A stretch of 64,000 nt of DNA from Aquimarina spongiae. GTDB taxonomy: Bacteria; Bacteroidota; Bacteroidia; Flavobacteriales; Flavobacteriaceae. Positions 44,182 through 53,444 of this stretch are shown here, piece after piece. The stretch's first letter is position 1; each line of letters begins with the position of its first letter. The DNA lies in NCBI RefSeq assembly GCF_900141785.1, contig NZ_FQYP01000005.1:248001-312000 (forward strand), written 5' to 3'. The position numbers and the translations under genes were made by a program. Under the pieces are notes generated by a model. It had not been told where the DNA came from and did not search any database. It saw only the letters and a program-made list of their open reading frames with translations.

Positions 44182-44217
44182 AAGAGTAATCACGATCCGT
44201 TGATTACTCTTTTTTTG
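44182..44217 (+). terminator. Rho-independent terminator
   Basis: AAGAGTAATCA (44182-44192) pairs perfectly with TGATTACTCTT (44201-44211) around an eight-base loop, and the T run continues to about 44217. It closes the exported-protein gene. Confidence 0.9.
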
Positions 44218-44362
44218 TATCCTTTTTTCTAAAGGACTTATTATTTCTTTCGCGAATAGATATACCCTTCTTCTTTTATTCATTTGGGTTTGACGTTTTT
44301 AGACAACTAAGGTTTACAATTTAGTAGTATCTTTAAAGGACAATTCACACAATCCTCTGAAT

Positions 44363-44977
44363 ATGAATAGAAAAGTCCTTTATTCTTTGGCTTTTGTTTT
44401 TTTGGTAGCGGGTATCCTTTTTGCTTCACACTTCGATGCAAATCCCTCCTCATATGTTCTTATTAAACCTGAAGAGCCTATTTCCAATATAAACAAAGAA
44501 AATTTTGATAAAATGATGTCGGTTTTAATGCACCAGAGGTGCGTAAATTGTCATCCCAATGATAATATTCCTAAACAAGGTGATGATCGACATCCGCATT
44601 ATTTTGGAATGTCTCGAGGAGCATCGAATCACGGTTACGAAGCTACCAAATGTGCTACTTGCCATCAAGATGAAAACAACAATTACTCGGGGGTACCTGG
44701 TGCTCCCGAATGGAGTTTAGCTCCAGAAAAAATGAAATGGGAAGGACTCACCAGCGTTGAGATAGCAGAATCAATGCTCGACCCAGAAAGAAACGGTGGA
44801 AGAAATCACGAAGAAGTAATGCATCATCTTACTGAACACGAATTGGTGTTGTGGGCCTGGGATCCAGGCGTAGATGCCAATGGTGTGCCTAGAGAAAAGC
44901 CCCCAGTGGCATTGGATGAATATATAAAAGTCGTCAAAGAGTGGTTTGAAGATGGAGCGGTCATTCCTTCAGAATAA
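44363..44977 (+). CDS. Two-haem c-type cytochrome next to IorAB
   Basis: Protein of 204 residues with an N-terminal signal or anchor (about 5-22). It has two haem c motifs, Cys60-Val-Asn-Cys63-His64 and Cys97-Ala-Thr-Cys100-His101, with His-rich segments (HPHYFGMSRGASNHG, MHHLTEHELVLWAW) that can supply axial ligands. It is followed 48 bases later by the [2Fe-2S] and molybdenum subunits of an isoquinoline-1-oxidoreductase-like enzyme, so it is the probable electron acceptor of that hydroxylase. A periplasmic location agrees with the Tat signal on the molybdenum subunit. Confidence 0.82.
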   Translation: MNRKVLYSLAFVFLVAGILFASHFDANPSSYVLIKPEEPISNINKENFDKMMSVLMHQRCVNCHPNDNIPKQGDDRHPHYFGMSRGASNHGYEATKCATCHQDENNNYSGVPGAPEWSLAPEKMKWEGLTSVEIAESMLDPERNGGRNHEEVMHHLTEHELVLWAWDPGVDANGVPREKPPVALDEYIKVVKEWFEDGAVIPSE

Positions 44978-45025
44978 TCCAGAACACTTTCCGTGTATCC
45001 CTTTTAACTTAAAAAACATTACCTA

Positions 45026-45514
45026 ATGATTATATCTTTCACTGTTAATAATCAACCCCAAAAAGTAGAAATTGAGGATCCTAACACCCCTTTATTATGG
45101 GTAGTTAGAGATATTTTGGATTTAAAAGGCACTAAGTTTGGTTGCGGAAAAGCAGCTTGCGGTGCATGTACGTTGCTGGTAGATGGACAGGCCATTAGGT
45201 CTTGTTCTTATGCTGTAAAGTTTGCAGAAGGAAAGCAAGTGACTACAATTGAAGGATTGGGAACACCGGAAAATCCTCATCCAGTACAACAGGCATGGAT
45301 AGAAGAAGTTGTACCTCAATGTGGATATTGTCAACCTGGTTTTATGATGGCTACTGCTGCTCTGTTAAACGAAAATCCTAAACCCACAGATGAGGATATA
45401 GATCAAAACATCATTAATATATGCCGTTGTGGTACATATTATCGAATGCGTAAAGCAATTCATCGGGCAGCCGAACTAACAGGAGATACTAATGACTCAA
45501 CACCTAAACTATAA
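45026..45514 (+). CDS. [2Fe-2S] subunit of an IorA-type molybdenum hydroxylase
   Basis: Protein of 162 residues, full length for the family. The plant-ferredoxin-like N-terminal cluster site is GCGKAACGACTLLVDG and the second cluster site is CGYCQPGFM with ICRCGTYYRMR in the helical C-terminal domain. It transfers electrons from the molybdenum subunit encoded five bases downstream. It has no signal peptide and is expected to be exported together with the Tat-dependent large subunit. Confidence 0.92.
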   Translation: MIISFTVNNQPQKVEIEDPNTPLLWVVRDILDLKGTKFGCGKAACGACTLLVDGQAIRSCSYAVKFAEGKQVTTIEGLGTPENPHPVQQAWIEEVVPQCGYCQPGFMMATAALLNENPKPTDEDIDQNIINICRCGTYYRMRKAIHRAAELTGDTNDSTPKL

Positions 45515-45519
45515 TTATC

Positions 45520-47670
45520 ATGGCAAAAAAGATATCACGTCGTAAGTTTATTGTTAGAGGAGGTTTGGGTACTGTTGGTGTGCTGGCAATTGGAACTTAT
45601 GTATTTAGAAATCCGTTACGAAGAGCAATGTTAGGAATGGCAGAATCATTAGTCCCTCCGTATTCAGGAACGGGCACAGAACCGAACTTATGGTTCGAGA
45701 TTACTAAAGAAAATAAGGTAAGAGTACATTCTCCAAAGGTAGAAATGGGGCAGGGTACCTTTACAAGTATTGCTCAAATGGTTGCAGATGAATTTGAAGT
45801 ACGTATGGATCAAGTTGAAGTAGTAGGAGCAGCTACAGAAACAGGGATTATCGACGGGATGAGTACCGGAGGAAGTTTGTCTGTTGCTCAACTCTGGCAA
45901 CCTTTGCGAGAAATGGCTGCAACAATGAGAGAGATGCTAAAAATTGAAGCTGCCAAAAAATTGAACACAGATTTGTCGAACCTTACGATGAAAGAAGGTG
46001 TAATCAGTGGTAATGGTCAATCACTCCATCTATCAGAAGTTATAAAAGATGTGACCAAATGGGAAGTGCCAGATACTCCAGATTTAAAACCACTTAAAGA
46101 TTATAAGTATATTGGGAAACCGATTTCACGGGTGGATCTCGATGCAAAAGTATATGGAGACCCAATTTTTGGAATGGATGCGGCAATGCCAGAGATGTTG
46201 CATGCTGTAATAGTGAGGCCAGAACATGTTGGTGCTGTTTTTAAAAGTGCTAACATCGGAGATACCGAAAAAAAGTCAGGTGTGGTAAAAGTGGTGCAAA
46301 AAGACAATTGGATTGGGATTGTTGCCAATTCTTATCCTGAGGCCTTGGCTGCCAAGTTTGAATTAAGGGTAGATTGGGACATACCCAAAAAGTGGACAGA
46401 AGAAGAAATAAGAGAGATCATTACTGTCGGTAATGGTAACGAAATGATGGTACAAAAAGAAGGAAGCGCATTGTCCGATGACGATAATGAGGTAGTTGTT
46501 CTTGAGTTTAAAAGTCCTATAGGAGCACATGCCCAAATAGAACCAAATGGAGCTGTGGCACATGTTGCAGATGGAAAAGCTACCGTAATTCTATCTACAC
46601 AGGTAGTTGGGGTTACCCAAAAACAAGTGGCAGAAGCCTTAGGTTTTGAGTTAGAGAATGTCAACATAATCCCAACCTATTTAGGAGGTGGATTTGGACG
46701 TAGGTTAAATACCAGTCATGCTGTAGAAGCAGCACTCTTATCCCAGGAAGTAGGTAAACCTGTGAAGTACTTTTTTACCCGTAAAGAAGAGTTTCAGCAT
46801 GATATGTTTAGACCTCCTACGCATCATATCATGAAAGGAAAACTTGGAGGAAATGGATTGCTAGAAGGAGTAGAACATCATTTTGCTAGTGGTAATGTGG
46901 CTATTGGATCTGTGATCATGCCCGATATGATTCATGGAGTGCTTAATGCAGATATTGGGGCTATACGAGGAGGAAGTATTCAGTATCGTAAAGTTCCCAA
47001 TTTCAGAGCTGTACAATGGCATAACCCTTTACCATTTGCAACTAGTTGGTGGCGAAGTCTTGGTTTGTTGGCAAATACCTTTGCTATCGAAAGTTTTATA
47101 GATGAGATGGCTATTAAAGCAAAAAAGAACCCTGTTCAATTTAGATTAGATCAGATAGAGGATGATGAAGCAGGTCAACGATTGAAGGCTGTAATTAAAA
47201 AAGCAGCAGATATGTCTTCATATTCGGATCAGTTAGCAAATGGCCGTGCAATGGGATTTGCAGCCTCTACGGATGCCGGGGCACCTTGTGCACATGTGGC
47301 AGAAGTGAGTGTGGAGAATAATGAAATCAAAATTCACAAAGTGACTTGTGTTTTGGACTGTGGAATCGCGGTAAACCCGGATCAGGTCAAGGCCCAGTGT
47401 GAAGGATCTATTATTATGGGAATAAGTGCATCCTTACACGAAAAAATGACGCTGAAAGACGGACAACTATATCCTACGATTTATGGACCCTATAATATGG
47501 CGCTTATGAAACATGCTCCCAGAGAAATTGAAGTGCATTTAATACAAGGAGCAGATGTACCATTACCTGTGGGAGAACCACCGTTGGGACCTATAGGGGC
47601 AGCAGTTGCAAATGCCATCAAAAGGCTTACGAACAAACGATTGACAGAATTGCCATTACGACTTAGTTGA
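45520..47670 (+). CDS. Molybdopterin-binding subunit of an IorB-type (isoquinoline 1-oxidoreductase-like) hydroxylase
   Basis: Protein of 716 residues. It begins with a twin-arginine signal (Arg7-Arg8 in KKISRRKFIVRGG). Motifs of the xanthine-dehydrogenase family molybdenum subunit follow: KVEMGQGTFTSIAQMVADE, IPTYLGGGFGRRL, and near the end the active-site region PVGEPPLGPIGAAVANAI with the catalytic Glu. The single-polypeptide layout without a CoxM-like FAD subunit places it with IorB/aldehyde dehydrogenases. The substrate, an N-heterocycle or aldehyde, cannot be told. It probably works in the periplasm with the [2Fe-2S] subunit and the cytochrome. Confidence 0.9.
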   Translation: MAKKISRRKFIVRGGLGTVGVLAIGTYVFRNPLRRAMLGMAESLVPPYSGTGTEPNLWFEITKENKVRVHSPKVEMGQGTFTSIAQMVADEFEVRMDQVEVVGAATETGIIDGMSTGGSLSVAQLWQPLREMAATMREMLKIEAAKKLNTDLSNLTMKEGVISGNGQSLHLSEVIKDVTKWEVPDTPDLKPLKDYKYIGKPISRVDLDAKVYGDPIFGMDAAMPEMLHAVIVRPEHVGAVFKSANIGDTEKKSGVVKVVQKDNWIGIVANSYPEALAAKFELRVDWDIPKKWTEEEIREIITVGNGNEMMVQKEGSALSDDDNEVVVLEFKSPIGAHAQIEPNGAVAHVADGKATVILSTQVVGVTQKQVAEALGFELENVNIIPTYLGGGFGRRLNTSHAVEAALLSQEVGKPVKYFFTRKEEFQHDMFRPPTHHIMKGKLGGNGLLEGVEHHFASGNVAIGSVIMPDMIHGVLNADIGAIRGGSIQYRKVPNFRAVQWHNPLPFATSWWRSLGLLANTFAIESFIDEMAIKAKKNPVQFRLDQIEDDEAGQRLKAVIKKAADMSSYSDQLANGRAMGFAASTDAGAPCAHVAEVSVENNEIKIHKVTCVLDCGIAVNPDQVKAQCEGSIIMGISASLHEKMTLKDGQLYPTIYGPYNMALMKHAPREIEVHLIQGADVPLPVGEPPLGPIGAAVANAIKRLTNKRLTELPLRLS

Positions 47671-47697
47671 ATGTTTAATGAATAAAATAACATTCAA
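47667..47697. terminator. Weak inverted repeat between convergent genes
   Basis: TTGAATGTT (47667-47675) pairs with AACATTCAA (47689-47697). The stem is AT-rich, and there is no clear T run on the plus strand, so it is only a possible terminator between the IorB-type gene and the converging AraC gene. Confidence 0.35.
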
Positions 47698-47716
47698 ATT
47701 TAATTTCAAAGCAGGA

Positions 47717-48559
47717 TTACATCTCTTGAAAACAGTTCTTATAGAATACAGAAGGGGATATCTCAAATTTTTTCTTAAACGTTCTGCTGAAATGAGATAA
47801 GTCTTCAAAACCACATTGCAGAAATACTGCTGAAGGTTTCATTTGATCATGTTCCATCAGATGTTTTGCGTGCTCCAAACGTTTGTTTAAGATCCATTTG
47901 TGAGGAGTTTCATTAAAAATCACTTTGAAATCTCGATTAAAAGTAGATAAGCTTCTTCCAGACTGTTCTGCTAGAACCTTTAGAGGTACATTATAGAGGT
48001 AATTATTAAGAATAAGTTCTTCCAGGTTTGCTTTCTCATTTTGGGAAAACTCTTTAAAAATAATACCAATATCCTTGTTAGCAAGGATAAGAGCTTGTAA
48101 CGCTTTTCGAGTTTGCTGTTCTACATAAGAAGTGTTCAAATTTTCACCATTATCAATATGCTGGATTAAAGAATCCATGATCTCCTGCAATTGGTCAGTA
48201 TTGGGAACCTCTAGAAAACATAGATTAGAATTGGAAATAGGTTTGGGTAACTCTATATGATCAATGACTTTTTTGATAAAATCATTAGTAAGAACAAAAC
48301 CATAGGTTTTTGCAAATTGCTCTTCGGTACTCCAGGTTTTCCGCAATTGAACGGTATGATGTTTCCGAATTAACCCAAAGTTATTTTTGGGGATAAGAAA
48401 CTCATCGCTACCTATTTTCAAATGAAGTGTTCCCAGTTGTGTAAAAAACAATATGGTACTTGGTAGATATGTACTCATCACATCTCCAACACGATCTTCG
48501 CAAGACGCAGCTATTTGTAGTTCATTACAGTAAATAAATTTGATATAATGATTTCCCAT
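47717..48559 (-). CDS. AraC family transcriptional regulator
   Basis: Protein of 280 residues. The C-terminal double helix-turn-helix is clear (VPLKVLAEQSGRSLSTFNRDF with FNETPHKWILNKRLEHAK, then MKPSAVFLQCGFEDLSHFSRTFKKKF). The N-terminal half is the ligand domain of the ExsA-like type (EFLIPKNNFGLIRKHHTVQLRK). It converges on the IorAB-type genes, 46 bases apart, and may regulate them or the small membrane gene upstream; position alone does not decide. Confidence 0.88.
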   Translation of the reverse strand: MGNHYIKFIYCNELQIAASCEDRVGDVMSTYLPSTILFFTQLGTLHLKIGSDEFLIPKNNFGLIRKHHTVQLRKTWSTEEQFAKTYGFVLTNDFIKKVIDHIELPKPISNSNLCFLEVPNTDQLQEIMDSLIQHIDNGENLNTSYVEQQTRKALQALILANKDIGIIFKEFSQNEKANLEELILNNYLYNVPLKVLAEQSGRSLSTFNRDFKVIFNETPHKWILNKRLEHAKHLMEHDQMKPSAVFLQCGFEDLSHFSRTFKKKFEISPSVFYKNCFQEM

Positions 48560-48703
48560 AGCTTAAAACTATAGTTTTTTTGTAATAAACACTTGTCTAA
48601 AAATGTCATTTTGTACTTGGCAAGATGAAATAGCATAGATAAGAGTACGATCGTTTATATCTGCATTGCCCTAAAAATCATTCATTGTTATGATCGATGC
48701 TGC

Positions 48704-49105
48704 TTAGTTTGAAGAACGCTTTTTTAGTATAGTAAGAAGTGAAAAAAGTAAGAGCAAGAAAGCTACACCAAATCCAAGTAAACCGATATTAATTCCTAAA
48801 AGAGTTTTTTCACTTCCATCTAAATATTTCATTGATCCACCGTAAGTATCTTTTATAAAGAATGCAATTAGAAACCCACCCGTGATCAGCATACTTAAGA
48901 TGGTAGGGAGTAAGACTTCATTCTTCTTCCATATCATCCATAAGCACAAAATCCCAATTCCTGAATTGGTAAGTAGTTGCCACACTTCATGAATTCTGAC
49001 ATGTGGAGTCCAATCTGGGTTAAAAACGTGGGTGTCGTTTATTTCCAGATAGGGGACGGCAAAAGCATATAAGATAACACTAAAGGTAATGGCGAATTTT
49101 TGCAT
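48704..49105 (-). CDS. Four-helix membrane protein of unknown function
   Basis: Protein of 133 residues with four hydrophobic segments (about 3-19, 36-57, 65-85 and 101-124). After the first helix comes LEINDTHVFNPDWTPHVRIHEVWQLL, which carries His, Asp and Trp residues reminiscent of small DoxX- or DUF6640-like membrane proteins. No function is assigned. It lies 144 bases upstream of the AraC gene on the same strand. Confidence 0.6.
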   Translation of the reverse strand: MQKFAITFSVILYAFAVPYLEINDTHVFNPDWTPHVRIHEVWQLLTNSGIGILCLWMIWKKNEVLLPTILSMLITGGFLIAFFIKDTYGGSMKYLDGSEKTLLGINIGLLGFGVAFLLLLFSLLTILKKRSSN

Positions 49106-50057
49106 GAGCTTCGTTTTGTTTAAGATAATTAAAAAAAATGATTATCAATATTCGCAGTATTTCCGAGGTATGTTATTGACATACTTTTTACTCTTTTACT
49201 GCTTTTATCTTTTTACAAAAAAGAAAACAACCAGAACCAAAGAGCGGCTATAAGACTATACACTACAAAATGAATGATCTTGCTGCAAAGTGAATTCGGC
49301 CTTTTGCTTTTTATTGTCTTCATAAGATCGGTTTTTACCTTATTAGTATGATATTGATAGAAAAAATCACAAAGCGTTTTTTTGTCAAAACAACAAATCA
49401 GAGAAGCGTATCATCAATTTTATTGAGATCCAATTGGCAGATGTATATCATAAAATGTTGCGTAAAAGCTGAAGATACAGGATTATGATTATATCCTGAT
49501 TGATCCTTTTTAGAAGAGAAATTCCTTATAGTGATAGTAACTTGTTAAAATAAATTGTTGATTTTTAAAGAGTTGTTGAGATGTCTCTTAGTTATTTGTT
49601 TTACTTAACTATGGCATTACTTAAGATCAAATAGTAAAAAAATAATTATGTAAAAAAGTTTTTGATATTACTTTTTTGTTACATTTGGTATTAACAATAA
49701 TGAGTCTGTACAATCAGACGCATTGCCTATACAAAATGGAATCTTTTTTCAGATTCGGGCTTAGGAGAATAAAGAAGTCTACTCCAAAAGCTGCCTTAGG
49801 GATAGGGAACCGAATTCTCAGGCTGACTTCTAAAAAGTACACTATCGCACTTCAATTTTTTGAACGGTTTAAATTCGTTCCCTCTACTGTTTTTATTATA
49901 CGGGTTTGAGAAACTTGGTTAGATGAATTTTATGATTCAGTACCCTTCAGTTCTTTATTTCTAAAATACAGCATAATGGGATCATCTACAGGATATTCTG
50001 GCTATAAATGTCAGGGTTTTCAGCGATGAATTCGACTTGCAAAACAACCCAAAACAG
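49106..50057. other. 952-base stretch upstream of speA: promoter, leader and inverted repeats
   Basis: No convincing protein gene is seen. GTATGT-tattg-ACATAC followed by T residues (49168-49189) is a small terminator-like hairpin. A TACATTTG box at 49680-49687 starts a possible leader of about 360 bases. Inside the leader, AGGGAACCGAATT (49804-49816) is almost complementary to AATTCGTTCCCT (49872-49883). A 69-codon frame from 49700 (Arg/Lys-rich, no known family) crosses the same bases. Confidence 0.4.
49680..49687 (+). promoter_or_regulatory. TAnnTTTG box, possible distal promoter of the polyamine operon
   Basis: TACATTTG matches the -7 consensus exactly. TTTG at 49661-49664 lies 15 bases upstream, a few bases short of the usual spacing. 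No better box was found closer to the speA start, so the transcript may carry a leader of about 360 bases. Confidence 0.4.
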
Positions 50058-51509
50058 ATGAAAACTAAATATATTGATCTTATCGATCAAACCTTTTATT
50101 TTCCCCAGGAAGAGTTTGACCTGGAAAACAACCAGTTACAATTTCATGGTATCAATTTAATGGCTTTGATAGCTCAATACGGTGCTCCTTTAAAATTTAC
50201 ATACCTCCCCAAAATATCAGAAAATATAAACAGAGCTAAGAATTGGTTTAACAATGCCATTCAAACGAATAATTATGCGGGTACGTATAACTACTGTTAC
50301 TGTACCAAAAGCTCTCATTTTGAACATGTATTGAATGAGGCACTAAAAAATGATATTCATATAGAAACTTCTTCTGCTTTTGATATGGATATTGTCGAAA
50401 ATCTAAAAGCTCAAGGTAAAATCAATGATCAGACCTATGTGATCTGTAATGGTTTTAAGAGAGATCAGTACATTCAAAATATTGCGAGATTGATTAATAA
50501 TGGGCATCAAAACTGTATTCCAATTATTGATAATTATGAGGAATTGTCATTGTTAAGCGATACGATTGACGATAAATTTCAGGTAGGAATTCGTATTGCT
50601 TCAGAAGAAGAACCAAAATTTGAATTTTATACTTCTCGATTAGGGATTGGATATCGCAATATAGTTCCGTTTTATAACGATCAGATAAAAGGAAATCCTA
50701 AAGTAGAGTTAAAGATGTTACACTTCTTTATCAATACAGGTATCCGTGATACGGCGTACTATTGGAATGAATTGCTAAAATGCCTGAAAGTATATATTAA
50801 ACTTAAAAAAATATGCCCATCTCTTGATAGTTTAAATATTGGAGGTGGTTTCCCAATAAAAAACTCTTTGGCATTCAATTATGATTATGAGTATATGATC
50901 AATGAGATTGTAAATCAGATTCAAATTGCTTGTGAAGGGGCTAGAGTAGATGTGCCTAATATTTTTACCGAATTTGGAAGTTTTACCGTTGGCGAAAGTG
51001 GAGGTGCTATTTATGAAGTATTGTATCAAAAACAACAAAACGATCGGGAAAAATGGAATATGATTAACTCTTCATTTATAACCACATTACCAGATACATG
51101 GGCTATTAATAAACGATTTATTATGCTTGCTATCAACCGTTGGGATGACGAATATGAACGTGTTTTATTAGGGGGATTAACATGCGATAGCGATGACTAT
51201 TATAATTCTGAACAACATATGAATGCTATTTATTTGCCAAAATATGACAAAGAAAAACCTTTGTATATAGGGTTTTTTAATACCGGTGCTTATCAGGAAA
51301 CCATAGGTGGGTTTGGAGGATTACAACATTGTTTGATCCCTCAACCAAAACATATACTCATAGATAGAGACCAAGACGGTAGGTTGGTAACTTCTGTTTT
51401 TTCAGAACAACAAACTTCTGATCAATTGTTATCAATACTGGGGTATCAAAACGCAAAAGATAAGAACTTGTCAAAAAATAATAAACGAGAATTAACCACC
51501 ATTTTTTAA
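50058..51509 (+). CDS. speA: Arginine decarboxylase (biosynthetic, PLP-dependent)
   Basis: Protein of 483 residues from the ATG at 50058; an upstream TTG frame is less likely. It belongs to the alanine-racemase-fold decarboxylases, in the compact form usual for flavobacteria: NYCYCTKSSHF with the PLP lysine at residue 84, SLNIGGGFPIKNS as the phosphate-binding glycine loop, FTEFGSFTVGESGGAIYEV, and LLGGLTCDSDDYY with the Cys-Asp active-site pair. It converts arginine to agmatine. Agmatinase follows after 24 bases, then a deoxyhypusine-synthase-like gene, making a polyamine operon. Confidence 0.92.
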   Translation: MKTKYIDLIDQTFYFPQEEFDLENNQLQFHGINLMALIAQYGAPLKFTYLPKISENINRAKNWFNNAIQTNNYAGTYNYCYCTKSSHFEHVLNEALKNDIHIETSSAFDMDIVENLKAQGKINDQTYVICNGFKRDQYIQNIARLINNGHQNCIPIIDNYEELSLLSDTIDDKFQVGIRIASEEEPKFEFYTSRLGIGYRNIVPFYNDQIKGNPKVELKMLHFFINTGIRDTAYYWNELLKCLKVYIKLKKICPSLDSLNIGGGFPIKNSLAFNYDYEYMINEIVNQIQIACEGARVDVPNIFTEFGSFTVGESGGAIYEVLYQKQQNDREKWNMINSSFITTLPDTWAINKRFIMLAINRWDDEYERVLLGGLTCDSDDYYNSEQHMNAIYLPKYDKEKPLYIGFFNTGAYQETIGGFGGLQHCLIPQPKHILIDRDQDGRLVTSVFSEQQTSDQLLSILGYQNAKDKNLSKNNKRELTTIF

Positions 51510-51533
51510 AACCATATTTAATTATTTTCAAAA

Positions 51534-52478
51534 ATGAAAACGAGTAACACATATGCCGGTATTCCTGAAGAATATGCAGGCTATGACAAATCACAAATAG
51601 TAGTAATTCCTGTTCCTTATGATGGAACAAGTACCTGGGGTAAGGGAGCGGACAAAGGCCCTGAAGCTTTTTTGCACGCTTCAGAGAATATGGAACTATA
51701 TGATATTGAAACCGATAGTGAAGTGTATACAAAAGGAATACATTTAATTGATCCTATTACGGTTAATAATACTCCCGAAGCTATGGTAGAGGCGGTGTAT
51801 AACACCACCAAAAATCATATCAAGAGAAACAAGTTTGTAACATTGTTTGGTGGCGAACATTCTATTTCTATAGGTGCAATAAGAGCCTTTGACGAGTGTT
51901 TTAATAATCTTACAGTTTTGCAGATTGATGCACACGCAGATCTTAGAAAAGAATATAATGGTTCTAAGTATAATCATGCTTGCGCCATGCACGAGGCCAA
52001 TGAGAATACGAATTTAATTCAGGTGGGTATTCGTTCTATGGATGCCTCAGAAAATTTAGTAATAAACGAAGATCAGGTATTTTTTGCTCACCAAATGGTT
52101 AATGATGATTATTGGATGGATAATGCCATTGATCTCATGACCGATAATGTGTATATTACATTTGATCTAGACGCTTTAGATCCTTCGATATTACCTGCTA
52201 CCGGGACCCCAGAACCAGGAGGATTGTTTTGGTATGAAACCTTAGAGTTCTTAAGAAAAGTATTTGCGGATAAGCATGTAGTAGGATTCGATATTGTTGA
52301 ACTATGTCCTAATTCCACCAGTAAGTCATCAGATTTTGCTGCTGCCAAGTTATTCTATAAAATGCTGAGCTATAAGTTTGAGGATAGCGAAGAAACCTTG
52401 GATGATGAAGATGATATCCAAGAAAATGAAACCTTAAAAAAGTTTAAATCTAATTATGAAGAATACGATGAAAGGTAA
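51534..52478 (+). CDS. speB: Agmatinase (ureohydrolase family)
   Basis: Protein of 314 residues. The binuclear manganese site motifs are present in order: GGEHSIS, DAHADLRKEYNG, HACAMHE, and FDLDALDPS; the loop PATGTPEPGGL also fits agmatinase. It hydrolyses agmatine to putrescine and urea. The C terminus has a Glu/Asp-rich extension of about 30 residues, longer than in most agmatinases. It directly follows the arginine decarboxylase gene and its end overlaps the possible upstream start of the next gene. Confidence 0.92.
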   Translation: MKTSNTYAGIPEEYAGYDKSQIVVIPVPYDGTSTWGKGADKGPEAFLHASENMELYDIETDSEVYTKGIHLIDPITVNNTPEAMVEAVYNTTKNHIKRNKFVTLFGGEHSISIGAIRAFDECFNNLTVLQIDAHADLRKEYNGSKYNHACAMHEANENTNLIQVGIRSMDASENLVINEDQVFFAHQMVNDDYWMDNAIDLMTDNVYITFDLDALDPSILPATGTPEPGGLFWYETLEFLRKVFADKHVVGFDIVELCPNSTSKSSDFAAAKLFYKMLSYKFEDSEETLDDEDDIQENETLKKFKSNYEEYDER

Positions 52479-53442
52479 AGGCGAAATTTCAAAATTTATA
52501 GAAAAGTATTTTCTTCATTTTAATGCGGCTACATTAGTAGATGCGGCAAAAGGATACGAATCTCAATTAGCTAATGGCGGTAAAATGTTGGTTTCTCTTG
52601 CTGGTGCAATGAGTACTGCAGAGTTGGGAAAAATCTTTGCCGAGATGATCCGTCAGGATAAAGTACATATCATTTCTTGCACAGGGGCGAACCTGGAGGA
52701 AGATATTATGAATCTGGTAGCACATAGTCATTATGAAAGAGTACCTAATTATAGAGACCTGACTCCACAACAGGAATGGGAATTACTCGAAAAAGGACTA
52801 AATCGTGTTACTGATACATGTATCCCGGAAGAAGAGGCTTTTAGGAGACTACAAAAACATATTTTCAAAATTTGGAAGAACGCTGAAGAAGCTGGAGAAC
52901 GTTATTTTCCTCACGAATTTATGTATAAGTTATTGCTGTCTGGTCTACTTGAGCAATATTATGAAATTGACATCAAGGATTCCTGGATGTATGCAGCCGC
53001 CAGGGCCAATTTACCTATGGTTGTGCCAGGTTGGGAAGACAGTACGATGGGGAATATTTTTGCCAGTTATGTAATGAAAGGTGAACTGCAAGCCAGTACC
53101 ATGAAATCAGGGATTGAGTATATGACCTTTCTGGCTGATTGGTATACTGACAATTCGGAAACCGGGATTGGATTCTTTCAGATCGGCGGTGGTATTGCAG
53201 GTGATTTCCCTATTTGTGTAGTACCTATGTTGTATCAGGATTTAGAAAGAACAGATACCCCTTTTTGGAATTATTTCTGCCAAATAAGTGACTCAACAAC
53301 AAGTTACGGGTCGTATTCTGGTGCAGTACCTAATGAAAAGATTACCTGGGGTAAATTAGATATTGATACCCCAAAGTTTGTTATAGAAAGTGATGCAACC
53401 ATTGTAGCTCCATTAATATTTGGCTACTTATTAGATATGTGA
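52468..53442 (+). CDS. Deoxyhypusine synthase-like protein, probable homospermidine synthase
   Basis: Protein of 324 residues from the second ATG at 52468 (MKGKGEISKFIEKYF is the usual family start). It shows the NAD-binding and active-site features of the deoxyhypusine synthase fold: LAGAMSTAELGKIFAEMIRQDK, SCTGANLEEDIMNL, VPGWEDSTMGNIFASY, FFQIGGGIAGDFPI, and the catalytic lysine Lys296 in KITWGKLD. Bacteria have no eIF5A to modify. Next to speA and speB, and because flavobacteria commonly contain homospermidine, an aminobutyl transfer onto putrescine is the better guess. It overlaps speB by 11 bases. Confidence 0.8.
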   Translation: MKGKGEISKFIEKYFLHFNAATLVDAAKGYESQLANGGKMLVSLAGAMSTAELGKIFAEMIRQDKVHIISCTGANLEEDIMNLVAHSHYERVPNYRDLTPQQEWELLEKGLNRVTDTCIPEEEAFRRLQKHIFKIWKNAEEAGERYFPHEFMYKLLLSGLLEQYYEIDIKDSWMYAAARANLPMVVPGWEDSTMGNIFASYVMKGELQASTMKSGIEYMTFLADWYTDNSETGIGFFQIGGGIAGDFPICVVPMLYQDLERTDTPFWNYFCQISDSTTSYGSYSGAVPNEKITWGKLDIDTPKFVIESDATIVAPLIFGYLLDM

Positions 53443-53444
53443 AA

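Noticed and set aside
49700-49909. A 69-codon Arg/Lys-rich frame upstream of speA as a normal protein gene
   Set aside because: No homology is recognised and its composition is low in information; it overlaps a possible structured leader. It is kept only as part of the leader observation.
52468-53442. True deoxyhypusine synthase acting on a translation factor
   Set aside because: Its usual target eIF5A is absent from bacteria, and the position beside speA and speB supports a polyamine substrate.
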